A stretch of 55,412 bases of DNA, taken from the NCBI RefSeq assembly GCF_013036045.1, contig NZ_WTPX01000014.1, forward strand, positions 1 to 55,412, read 5' to 3'. Source of the stretch: Alienimonas chondri (GTDB lineage Bacteria > Planctomycetota > Planctomycetia > Planctomycetales > Planctomycetaceae). The notes under the pieces were generated by a model. The model saw only the letters and a program-made list of their open reading frames with translations. It ran no database searches and had not been told where the DNA came from. Of this stretch, positions 8,422 to 15,957 are shown one piece after another; within the stretch, counting starts at the first letter, position 1, and each line of letters begins with the position of its first letter. Position numbers and translations under genes: made by a program.

Positions 8422-9765
8422 CTACTCCGCCCGGACGATCGCCGCGCTGGCCTGTCCGCCGCGGGTGCCGTTGAGGTTCAGGAAGACCTTGTTGCCGCCG
8501 TCCGGGGCATGATCGCCGGCGACGAACCGCAGGCCGCTGAAGTCCGCGTCCGCCTCTTGGTGATTGAGGCAGACCGGAATCAAACCTTCCCGCAACATCA
8601 TCAGGCTGGCGATCAGTTCCTGCACGCCGCTGCCGGACCCGGCGTTGCCGGTGAAGCCCTTCACGCCCGTCACGGGCACGTCGGCGCCTTCGAGCAAGGC
8701 GGCCAGCCCGCGGCATTCATCGGCGTCCGACCGGCGGGAACCGACGCCGTGGCCGTTGATGTGGCCGAGGTCGCCCGGATTCAGCCCCGCGTCGCGCAGC
8801 GCCGCCCGGCCCGCGACGGCGATCGCTTTGCCGAGATGGCCGGTCGCGTCCGCTTCGGAGACGCAGGCGGAGCCGAAGCCCAGCACTTCGCCGTAGATCG
8901 TCGCTCCGCGCGCTTCGGCGTGGCCGCGCTCTTCGAGAATCACGGTGCAGGCGCCCTCGCCGACGACCTCGCCGATGCGGTTCGCGTCGTACGGTTTGCA
9001 CCAGGCGCCCGGCGGGCCATCGCCCTCGGCGAGTTCGCCGAACAGGCCGGCGTTCGTCGTCCGTACCGGGTGCAGATGGGTGCCGGTGGTCCCCGCGACC
9101 ATCACGTCGGCCCGGCCGCGCTCGATGATGTGAGCCGCCTCCGACAGCACCGCGTTGCCGCTGGCGCCGCCCATCGTCAGCGAGTTGCTCGGACCGCGTG
9201 CGTCCAGAGCGATGCCGATGTGGCACGCCGGCATGTTCGGCAGATATTTGAGGAGCCAGAGCGGCTCCATCAGCTTCATTCCCTTTTGGCCCCAGCGCTC
9301 AAAGTGAAATTTGCCCGGTTCTGCGGTTTCCGCAGAGTGCGGATCGAGACAGGCCGCAGCGGCGTCAGCCAGTACCGCAGGCGGGCTGAACATGAGGTTC
9401 GCCCCGAAATCCACGCCCATCCGGCTGCGGTCGATCGCGTCGAGATCCAGCCCGCTATGGGTGACCGCGTGCAACGCCGAGACGACGCCGAGTTCAATCT
9501 CCCGGCACATCACTTTGACGAACTTCCGCTGCCGTTTGGGCATCGCCTCCTTGGTGACGCCGTCGTCGAAGTCCGGCACTTCCCCGCCGACGTTGCCCGG
9601 GGCGGCGGAGGTGTCCATCACGTCCGTGACGACGTCGATCCCGCTGCGTTTGGCCTTCAGTTCCTCAAGGAACTTGTCCACGCCGATGCCCAGCGGGCTA
9701 ACGACCCCGAGTCCGGTGATGACGACGCGGCGGCGGTCGCCGCTGAGGGAATCAGAATTGCTCAT
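8422..9765 (-). CDS. Ketosynthase-fold protein lacking the catalytic Cys (chain-length-factor-like)
   Basis: This 447-residue protein aligns along its whole length with beta-ketoacyl-ACP synthase II (FabF): RRVVITGLGVVSPLG at the start, an ADVMVAG core strand and a C-terminal FLNLNGTRGGQASA segment. The active site is altered. The cysteine of TAC-S-G is Gly200 in SLTMGGASGN, and the second active-site histidine (GHLLGA) is Asn374 in KGFTGNAGSG. The first histidine (H339, INGHG) and the lysine (K369) remain. It therefore cannot load an acyl chain the usual way. Loss of Cys is the hallmark of KS-beta/chain-length-factor subunits that pair with an active ketosynthase, and an intact fabF lies directly upstream in the same direction. 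A heterodimer with that FabF is my inference. Confidence 0.82.
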   Translation of the reverse strand: MSNSDSLSGDRRRVVITGLGVVSPLGIGVDKFLEELKAKRSGIDVVTDVMDTSAAPGNVGGEVPDFDDGVTKEAMPKRQRKFVKVMCREIELGVVSALHAVTHSGLDLDAIDRSRMGVDFGANLMFSPPAVLADAAAACLDPHSAETAEPGKFHFERWGQKGMKLMEPLWLLKYLPNMPACHIGIALDARGPSNSLTMGGASGNAVLSEAAHIIERGRADVMVAGTTGTHLHPVRTTNAGLFGELAEGDGPPGAWCKPYDANRIGEVVGEGACTVILEERGHAEARGATIYGEVLGFGSACVSEADATGHLGKAIAVAGRAALRDAGLNPGDLGHINGHGVGSRRSDADECRGLAALLEGADVPVTGVKGFTGNAGSGSGVQELIASLMMLREGLIPVCLNHQEADADFSGLRFVAGDHAPDGGNKVFLNLNGTRGGQASAAIVRAE

Positions 9766-9773
9766 CGGACTAT

Positions 9774-9989
9774 TCAGTCGGTGCCGTTAGAACCCGCAGC
9801 ATCGGTCCCGGCTGTCGGGGGGTCAATGTCGGTTGAGTCAGCGAATCGGTTCCGCCACGTCGCCGCGGCAAAGCCGAGCATGGCTCCCGCAGGAGTGACG
9901 AACAGGCCCGCGAGCAGCGAGGGGATCTCAGTCCCGGGGACCGTCGCGACTTGCGAATGCCCTTCCCTGGCGAAATAGGCCGTCGCCAA
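9774..9989 (-). CDS. Possible small membrane protein between the two ketosynthase genes
   Basis: A 71-codon frame with a TTG start lies in the 330-base gap between fabF and the FabF-like gene. It contains one or two hydrophobic stretches (IPSLLAGLFVTPAGAMLGFAA) and a polar tail. The frame stays open upstream, where a segment reading DLTVDRGRWTAWGAVVSLA continues naturally into it, so the real start may be an unusual codon further up, near 10045. No ribosome-binding site is obvious and I recognise no family. It may be a real small membrane protein or a chance frame. Confidence 0.3.
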   Translation of the reverse strand: MATAYFAREGHSQVATVPGTEIPSLLAGLFVTPAGAMLGFAAATWRNRFADSTDIDPPTAGTDAAGSNGTD

Positions 9990-10095
9990 TGAGACGACCG
10001 CTCCCCAAGCAGTCCATCGGCCACGATCAACAGTCAGGTCTTCGATTGCGGGCTTTACACAAACGGATTCCTCCAGCCGTCCAGAGCGACAGCCA

Positions 10096-11385
10096 TCACA
10101 CCTTGCCCAGCACCAAGCAGGCGTTGTGGCCGCCGAAGCCGAAGGAGTTGTTCAGGACCGCGTCGATCTTCATCGGGCGGGCTTCGTGCGGGACGTAGTC
10201 GAGGTCGCAGCCCTCGCCCGGCTCGTCGAGGTTGATCGTCGGCGGGGCGGCCTGTTCGGTCAGCGCCATCAGGCAGGCGATCGTCTCCACGCCGCCGCTG
10301 GCGCCGAGCAGGTGACCGAGCTGCGACTTGGTGCTGCTGACGGCCAGCTTGTAGGCGTGATCGCCGAAGACGTTTTTGATGGCCGCGGTCTCCGCCTTGT
10401 CGCCGAGCGGGGTGCTGGTGCCGTGGGCGTTGACGTACTGGATGTCGTCGACGTTCAGCCCGGCGTCCTGGATCGCGAAGGTCATGGCCCGACCGGCGCC
10501 GCGTCCCTCGGGGTCGGGGGCGGTCATGTGATAAGCGTCGCTGCTCATGCCGTAGCCGAGCACTTCGCCCAAAATCTCCGCCCCGCGGTTCATGGCGTGG
10601 TCCCAGTCTTCCAGCACCAAGATCCCAGCGCCCTCGCCGAGCACAAAGCCGTCGCGATCCTTGTCGAAGGGACGGGAGGCGAGCGCCGGGGCGTCGTTTC
10701 GGTTGGACAGCGCGTTCATGCGGGCGAAGCCGGACACGCCCATCGGCGTGATGCCCGCCTCGCTGCCGCCGGTGACCATGACGTCCGCCTGCCCGTGCTG
10801 AATCAGCCGGAACGCGTCGCCGATGGCGTTCGTGGCGCTGGCGCAAGCCGTCGCCACGGCGCTGTTCGGCCCCTTGAGGTTGAACAGATAGGAAATGTTC
10901 CCGCTGGCGGCGTTGACCATCAGCTTGGGGATCATGAAAGGGCTGACCCGGCGGGGGCCGCGTTCAAACAGCGTGCGGTGCTGCTCCTCGATTTCATGGA
11001 GACCGCCGATCCCGCTGCCGACGAGCACGCCGCGGCGGGTGGGATCGCCGCTGTCTTTGTCGAGGCCGGCCTCTTTCAAAGCGCGGTCGGCGGCGACGAC
11101 GGCGAACTGGACGAACCGGTCCATCCGCCGCAGCTCTTTCTCCGGCACGTCCACCATCGCGGCGGCGTCGAAGTCCTTCACTTCGCCGGCGAAGTGGACT
11201 TTGAACTCGTCCGGCACGAATCGGCCGATCCGCGTCACGCCGCTTTTGCCGGCGGCGCAGCGTTCCCAGAACTCCTGGCGGGAGTGTCCAAGCGTGGAGA
11301 CCACCGAGCCGCCGGTCACGGCGACGCGGCGGAGTTCGGTCGAGCGGGTGACCCGGTCGCTACTCACGGAGGCGTTCTCACTCAC
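10096..11385 (-). CDS. fabF: Beta-ketoacyl-ACP synthase II (FabF)
   Basis: FabF elongates acyl-ACP by condensation with malonyl-ACP in type II fatty-acid synthesis. The 429-residue product has the complete triad: C181 in VATACASA, H321 in VNAHGTSTP and H358 in STKSQLGHLLGA, with K353. Other family blocks are ASRPFDKDRDGFVLGEGAG and NNSFGFGGHNA. About 18 residues precede the usual start, and no better ATG lies closer to the core. It sits 142 bases after acpP and 330 bases before the active-site-less homologue, all on the minus strand. The cluster lacks fabG and fabH, which must lie elsewhere. Confidence 0.96.
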   Translation of the reverse strand: MSENASVSSDRVTRSTELRRVAVTGGSVVSTLGHSRQEFWERCAAGKSGVTRIGRFVPDEFKVHFAGEVKDFDAAAMVDVPEKELRRMDRFVQFAVVAADRALKEAGLDKDSGDPTRRGVLVGSGIGGLHEIEEQHRTLFERGPRRVSPFMIPKLMVNAASGNISYLFNLKGPNSAVATACASATNAIGDAFRLIQHGQADVMVTGGSEAGITPMGVSGFARMNALSNRNDAPALASRPFDKDRDGFVLGEGAGILVLEDWDHAMNRGAEILGEVLGYGMSSDAYHMTAPDPEGRGAGRAMTFAIQDAGLNVDDIQYVNAHGTSTPLGDKAETAAIKNVFGDHAYKLAVSSTKSQLGHLLGASGGVETIACLMALTEQAAPPTINLDEPGEGCDLDYVPHEARPMKIDAVLNNSFGFGGHNACLVLGKV

Positions 11386-11527
11386 GGCGGGGCGTCACGA
11401 GGCCCACGGGCCGACGGACGAAACGGGACGACGGGGAACCCGCCGCGAGCCGCGACTGACCGACGAAGCGGACGAGTGGCGGCGACGGGCGGGCGACGAC
11501 GGACGGGGGTTCCGCCCAAGCGGGGTC

Positions 11528-11776
11528 TCAGGCCTCGGCCTGACGCTGCTCGATGTAATCGACGGCGTCGCCGACGGTCTGGATCTTTTCGTAGTCCTCG
11601 TCCGGGATGGTGATATCGAAGGTGTCTTCGAACTCCATGCCCAGTTCGACCAAATCCAGGCTGTCGGCCTTCAAATCGTCGACGAACTTACTTTCACGGG
11701 AGACCTCCTCGACCGGCACGCCGAGCTGGTCGGAGACGATCTGGATGACTTTTTCTTCGGTCGCTTCGGCAGCCAC
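11528..11776 (-). CDS. acpP: Acyl carrier protein
   Basis: ACP carries the growing acyl chain on a 4'-phosphopantetheine arm. The 82-residue product is acidic and has the attachment motif DSLDLVEL with Ser39. Helix 1 ([14 protein letters not shown]) and the C-terminal [13 protein letters not shown] are typical. The start is a GTG at 11776 with GAGG about six bases upstream; the frame is open further up but encodes an arginine-rich run with no family match. It lies between fabD (250 bases upstream) and fabF (142 bases downstream). The larger gap before acpP leaves room for its own promoter, which would fit the high ACP levels cells need. Confidence 0.95.
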   Translation of the reverse strand: MAAEATEEKVIQIVSDQLGVPVEEVSRESKFVDDLKADSLDLVELGMEFEDTFDITIPDEDYEKIQTVGDAVDYIEQRQAEA

Positions 11777-12026
11777 GGGTGATCCTCGGGTCGCCGCACG
11801 AGGGCGGCGGGAGTGTGTGCGTCGGGAACCGGTAGGCTCACGGCCGCCGGCAAGGGGAAGTCGGCGTTGAAGCCGGGGGACTCTTATGGAGCCCACACCA
11901 TACGCTGCCGACCGCTCAGGTTCTAACCGTGCCGGGAAAGAGTGTCTACCGCAACGCGCGGCAGTCCTGACTTCGGGTCCGGTCCGGCGAGGACGACAAC
12001 GGCGACGCGGGTCGCTCGAGGGTGCG

Positions 12027-12929
12027 TCAGTCTCCGATCGCCGTGCACGGCGTTTTACGGTCGATTCGCTTCAGCAGCCCGGTCAGCACCCGGCCGGTGC
12101 CGACCTCGTAGAATCGATCGACCCCGGCCGCCATCATCGTCCGAATCGAGTCTTCCCACCGCACCGGCGAGAGCACCTGTCGAACCAGTAGCGCGCGAAT
12201 CTCAGCGGGGTCGGTGTGCGGGGCGGCGTCCACGTTGGAAACGACCGGGACCTTCGGCGAGGACATCTCCACGCCCTCCAGCGCCGCAGCCAACTGCTCG
12301 TCGGCCGGCTTCATCAGCGAGGTGTGGAACGCCCCCGCGACCGCCAACGGAATCGGGCGACCGCCGGCCGCCTCGATCGCCGCGGTCGCCCGCTCGACGG
12401 CGGCCGTCTCGCCGGACAGCACCGTGTTGCCGGGGCACAGAAAGTTCGCCAGTTCGAGTACGTCGTCGCCCGCCGCTTCGTCGCGCACGCCCTGCACCGC
12501 GTCGCGGCCCAGCAGCAGGGCGGACACCATCCCCGAGGGCGTCGCCTCCGCAGCGGCCTGCATCGCCCGTCCGCGAGCCTGCACGACTCTCAATCCGTCC
12601 TCAAAACTGAACGCCTCCGCGAAGGCCAACGCGGTGTACTCGCCGAGACTCAAACCCGCCGCGAAGGCGACGTCGCCCAGCGCCTCCGGGTGCTCGGCTT
12701 TGAGCTTCTCCAGCGCCGCGTACCCTGAGACATACAGCGCCGGCTGCGATACGTCGGTTGCATTCAGCTTCTCCGCCGGGCCGTTCTCGCACAACGCGGC
12801 GAGATCGTAGCCGAGCACTTCGGCGGCACGGTCGTACAGCTCTTGCGCGGCGGGATAAGCCTCCCGCAAAGCGACGCCCATCCCGACGGTCTGGGCGCCC
12901 TGCCCGGGAAACAGCAACGCGGTCGTCAT
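12027..12929 (-). CDS. fabD: Malonyl-CoA:ACP transacylase (FabD)
   Basis: FabD moves malonyl from CoA to ACP. The 300-residue length is normal for the family. The N-terminal LLFPGQGAQ motif, the nucleophile S94 in GLSLGEY, the arginine R120 in RGRAMQ and the histidine H202 in [10 protein letters not shown] are all present. The residue before the nucleophile is Leu, where E. coli FabD has His (GHSLGE). The start codon overlaps the plsX stop by one base (TGATG), so translation of the two is probably coupled. Next downstream is acpP, its substrate. Confidence 0.95.
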   Translation of the reverse strand: MTTALLFPGQGAQTVGMGVALREAYPAAQELYDRAAEVLGYDLAALCENGPAEKLNATDVSQPALYVSGYAALEKLKAEHPEALGDVAFAAGLSLGEYTALAFAEAFSFEDGLRVVQARGRAMQAAAEATPSGMVSALLLGRDAVQGVRDEAAGDDVLELANFLCPGNTVLSGETAAVERATAAIEAAGGRPIPLAVAGAFHTSLMKPADEQLAAALEGVEMSSPKVPVVSNVDAAPHTDPAEIRALLVRQVLSPVRWEDSIRTMMAAGVDRFYEVGTGRVLTGLLKRIDRKTPCTAIGD

Positions 12930-14122
12930 CAGGGATTCGTCGGGGTCGCGGGGGCGGGCTGCAGGACGGCCAGCGCCTCGGCCATGCGTTCGTTGAGGTG
13001 GGCGTGCTGAAACAGTTCGACAGCCGCGAGGGCGTTTTGAATCGCCGTCGCGTCGCTGGACCCATGAGAAATGATGCAGGTGCCGTCGATCCCCAACAGG
13101 GGCGCCCCGCCCACCTTGCTGTAGCGGAACCGATTGCCGAGCGATTCGAAGCTCGATTTCGCCGAAGCGATCGCGGCCGGGGCGGCGTCGCCCAGGGAGG
13201 CGGCATTGGCGTGCAGATCGCCCATCACCTGCCCGGCGGCGGCGGTCATGAGGAACTCGGCGATCCCCTCGGAAACCTTGAGCGTGACGTTCCCCACGAA
13301 CCCCTCGCAGACCAGCACGTCGGCCTCGCCCCGATACAGCCCCCGCCCCTCGACGTTGCCGACGTAGTTCGCCGCGGTCGCCGGACTGGACCTCAGCAGG
13401 TCGTGCGTTTCGCGGTAGAGATCATTCCCCTTCCCGTCTTCCGACCCGATATTCATCAACCCGATGCGAGGATTCTCGACGCCCAACACCTCCTTGGCCA
13501 GCACGGCCCCCATCACCCCGTACTGCACGAGGTGATCCGGCTTGGCGAGCGGGTTGGCGCCGACGTCCACCAGAATCGACCGCCCCTTGAGGGTCGGCAG
13601 CGTGACCGCGATCCCCGGGCGCCGGACGCCCTTCAGGAACAACCGCGTCCGCAACCCGGCGGCCACCACCGCCCCGGTGTTGCCGGCGGAGACCACGGCA
13701 TCGACGCGACGCTCGGCCATCAGCGTCCAACAGACGGTAATGGAGCAGCGCGGCTTGGCCCGCAGAGCAGCCGTGGGCTTCTCCTCCATCCCGACCACGC
13801 CGTGCGACACCTCAAACGAGAGGCGCCCGCCGTAGTCGTCGCCCCCCTCGACCGCGGGCCGTACGACCGATTCGTCGCCGACCAGCACGACGTGCAGATC
13901 AGGATCCTCAGCCAAGGCCAGACGCGCGCCGTCGATATTCGGGCCGGGCGCGTCGTCGCCGCCCATCGCATCGAGCGCAACCCGAGTCACGCCGGGAGGC
14001 GGCGGACCCGGCGCTGTCGCAGGGTCGTGCAAAGCCGGGCCGGCGGCGGAAGGAGAATCGGTCACACTGACCTTCAACTGCGAGACAAGACGCCCGGGAG
14101 GGACGAACGACGGACGGGGCAA
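12929..14122 (-). CDS. plsX: Phosphate acyltransferase PlsX
   Basis: PlsX converts acyl-ACP and phosphate to acyl-phosphate, which PlsY uses to start phospholipid synthesis. The core begins VALDAMGGDDAPG, and the motifs VSAGNTGA, VDVGAN, GLMNIGSEDGKGN and CEGFVGNV are all typical. The full frame has a TTG start at 14122 and 397 residues, about 45 more than the core needs. An internal GTG some 57 bases downstream, closely preceded by GAAGG, is an equally good start, so the N-terminus is uncertain. It follows rpmF by 37 bases and overlaps fabD by one base. The rpmF-plsX-fab order is a classic bacterial arrangement. Confidence 0.94.
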   Translation of the reverse strand: MPRPSFVPPGRLVSQLKVSVTDSPSAAGPALHDPATAPGPPPPGVTRVALDAMGGDDAPGPNIDGARLALAEDPDLHVVLVGDESVVRPAVEGGDDYGGRLSFEVSHGVVGMEEKPTAALRAKPRCSITVCWTLMAERRVDAVVSAGNTGAVVAAGLRTRLFLKGVRRPGIAVTLPTLKGRSILVDVGANPLAKPDHLVQYGVMGAVLAKEVLGVENPRIGLMNIGSEDGKGNDLYRETHDLLRSSPATAANYVGNVEGRGLYRGEADVLVCEGFVGNVTLKVSEGIAEFLMTAAAGQVMGDLHANAASLGDAAPAAIASAKSSFESLGNRFRYSKVGGAPLLGIDGTCIISHGSSDATAIQNALAAVELFQHAHLNERMAEALAVLQPAPATPTNP

Positions 14123-14159
14123 GCGCGGGGACGCCGAACAAGCGGCGCACCGCGAGAAC

Positions 14160-14342
14160 CTAATCGATGTCCGTCTCGACCAGAGTACGACCCATGTAGA
14201 AGCCGCAGTTCGGGCAGACGACGTGCGTCGGACGAGAGGTGCCGCACTGACTGCAGGGAGCGACGGTCGGCGCGGTGCGACTCATGTGGCTGCGGCGTTT
14301 CCGCTTACGAGCCTTCGAGGTACGCCTTTTGGGAACGGCCAT
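14160..14342 (-). CDS. rpmF: 50S ribosomal protein bL32
   Basis: A 60-residue basic protein starting MAVPKRRTSKARKRKRRSH, the standard bL32 N-terminus. The zinc-binding CSQC...CPNC pattern in the middle marks it as the zinc-containing (C+) form. It binds the large subunit near the peptidyl-transferase exit region. As in many bacteria it heads the lipid-synthesis cluster, 37 bases before plsX. The 220-base gap upstream is the likely site of the cluster's promoter, though I see no clear -10/-35 pair. Confidence 0.97.
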   Translation of the reverse strand: MAVPKRRTSKARKRKRRSHMSRTAPTVAPCSQCGTSRPTHVVCPNCGFYMGRTLVETDID

Positions 14343-14562
14343 GGTGCTTCAATCTACGTCGCGTCCGAAACGACCGCCGCGGGCAGGTCGGAGAACGCTC
14401 GAGAGAACGACGGAACGACGGCCGCACGGCCGCCGACGGGCCGCGGATCATAAGTGCGTCCCCCCAAGCCCACAACCGAACCCCCTCCCGAGAACCTTTG
14501 CCGCTCTGCGCAAGGGGATCGCCGCCGATCGCGCCGGATGCAGCCCCTGCCGGATGCCTCGG

Positions 14563-14832
14563 CTACTCCGGCCGCGCCTCGCATCGCACATCCCCGTCCA
14601 GTCCGACCGTGACCGTCAACAGGTTCGGCCGACAACAGACGGGGCAATCCTCGACGTACTCCTGAGATGCGCCGCCGGCGAGATCGGCGGGAACGACAAT
14701 TTCTTCCCCGCAGGCGTCGCAGATGTAGGCGATTTCGTCTGCCGCCGGCGACGTTCCTTCCTCGTCTCCTCTCGGAGCGGGCGCCGGACGGGAGGCGAAC
14801 TGAGCGGCGAGATCGAAGGGGTCGGGCGTCAT
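14563..14832 (-). CDS. CPXCG-motif cysteine-rich small protein
   Basis: The ATG at 14832 gives 89 residues. A longer in-frame reading up to 15231 was rejected because it runs through the mini-gene at 14965 as antisense and has no homology-like content. Cysteines at about 38, 41, 63 and 66 (CDACGEE...CPVCCRP) form one zinc ribbon, and the segment between them is acidic. This matches the family annotated as CPXCG-motif cysteine-rich proteins, whose role is unknown. It lies upstream of rpmF, 220 bases away and in the same direction. Confidence 0.8.
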   Translation of the reverse strand: MTPDPFDLAAQFASRPAPAPRGDEEGTSPAADEIAYICDACGEEIVVPADLAGGASQEYVEDCPVCCRPNLLTVTVGLDGDVRCEARPE

Positions 14833-14964
14833 GGGCGGGCCTGACGAGCGTCGGCGATCGGCGCCGGCCGGTTTACGAGCACGGGCCGGCCAGCGTAGAC
14901 TGGACCGCTTCCCCACCACCACCCGCGGCTCCGCGCCGCCCCCGATTAGGAAACCCCCTCGCGT

Positions 14965-15051
14965 ATGGGCACCAAGAAGTCCGGCAAAGGTCGTCGTAAA
15001 ATCGGTCGCAAAAAGCGGCGGATGCGGGCCAAGATCCGTCACAAGAAATAG
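14965..15051 (+). CDS. 28-residue highly basic mini-protein, ribosomal-protein-like
   Basis: An ATG at 14965 opens 28 codons ending TAG at 15049-15051. More than half of the residues are Lys or Arg (MGTKKSGKGRRKIGRKKRR is the start). It is AT-richer than its surroundings, with many AAA/AAG codons. Its size and charge resemble the tiny ribosome-associated proteins of the bS22/bTHX/AURKAIP1 type, but I cannot say which, if any. A GC hairpin follows 15 bases after the stop. The neighbouring zinc protein and rpmF point the other way. Confidence 0.65.
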   Translation: MGTKKSGKGRRKIGRKKRRMRAKIRHKK

Positions 15052-15065
15052 TTCGCACGATTTCG

Positions 15066-15081
15066 GGGGCCGTTCGGCCCT
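15066..15081. terminator. Short GC hairpin between the mini-gene and the MBL gene
   Basis: GGGCC and GGCCC pair across a GTTC loop at 15067-15080. It lies between two convergent genes and could stop both transcripts, but a U tract is lacking on either side. Confidence 0.4.
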
Positions 15082-15097
15082 CGACGTTCGACCTCCT

Positions 15098-15856
15098 TTA
15101 TAGCGTCGCTTGAAGACCGTCGACCGCGACCGCGGTGAACGGCGGAGGGTTCGTGACGTCCCCCAGCCCGACCGGGTCCGCGGGATCGCATGCGCCGGGG
15201 CTGACGTGCACCAGCAACGTTCGCTTCGCACGCACCTGGCGGGCGAGATCGAGCGTCGGCGTTAACGTGCTATGCCCGGTGCGGGCGCCGAGGTCTTCCC
15301 AACCGTCCGGGAAGTTGCACTCGTGGGCGAACAGATCGGCGTCCGCGGCGAAGTCCGCGGTCGCGGCTTCCGGGACGGTGTCGGTACAGAACGCGAATCG
15401 CTTGCCGTCGGCGTCAAACCGTAGTCCGAGGCTGCCGCCGGGGTGCGTTTGCTCGCGAAAGTGCAGCGTGCCCCCGGCGACGTCCAGCGAGCCGGACTCC
15501 ACGTCCGGCAGCGGGAGCCACTCATAGACTTGCGGGATGATCGGAAAGAGATCGTTCGCGAACAGATGCTCGCGGACGGCGTCCAACTTCTTCTTGCGGC
15601 CGTGAATCCGCACGGCCGTCAGCGTCCCCCGCTCGATATGCACGAGCGGGAACGTGAGTCCGACGATGTGATCCAGGTGGGCGTGCGTCAGCACGAGATC
15701 CAACTCGGTCACGCCGTGCTCCGACAACCGGTCCGGCGCTCGGAAGAAAGCGGAGCCGGCGTCGATACAGAGTCCCCGATCCGGCAGCAGCACACAGGTG
15801 GTGTGCCGATGGGCGTCCGGGTGATACCCGCCGGTACCGAGGAACTCGACGTTCAC
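15098..15856 (-). CDS. MBL-fold metallo-hydrolase (RNase Z-like)
   Basis: The 252-residue product starts at GTG 15856 with MNVEFLGTGGYHPDAHRHTTC. The metal motif is THAHLDH (H58, H60, D62, H63). Later metal ligands are likely in CTDT (D at about 153), HECNF and VHVSPG. The order and length match the RNase Z/ElaC and phosphodiesterase branch of the metallo-beta-lactamase fold, which uses two zinc ions. The long arm that RNase Z uses to grip tRNA is not obvious, so a small-molecule or cyclic-phosphodiester substrate is possible. It follows gnd by 101 bases in the same direction. Confidence 0.85.
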   Translation of the reverse strand: MNVEFLGTGGYHPDAHRHTTCVLLPDRGLCIDAGSAFFRAPDRLSEHGVTELDLVLTHAHLDHIVGLTFPLVHIERGTLTAVRIHGRKKKLDAVREHLFANDLFPIIPQVYEWLPLPDVESGSLDVAGGTLHFREQTHPGGSLGLRFDADGKRFAFCTDTVPEAATADFAADADLFAHECNFPDGWEDLGARTGHSTLTPTLDLARQVRAKRTLLVHVSPGACDPADPVGLGDVTNPPPFTAVAVDGLQATL

Positions 15857-15957
15857 CCGCCCGCCTCCCGCAGCGACCTGGTCATGAAGCGATCCATGAG
15901 GGCGGCCTGTCTGTCGGAGGGACGAGCGAGCGACGACGAATTACGCGACGCCGGGAG

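Noticed and set aside
12758-14665. Plus-strand open frame of 635 codons
   Set aside because: Runs antisense through fabD, plsX and rpmF. Long chance frames are expected opposite GC-rich genes.
14833-15231. N-terminal extension of the CPXCG protein
   Set aside because: The extra frame is antisense to the 28-codon gene and shows no protein-like pattern.
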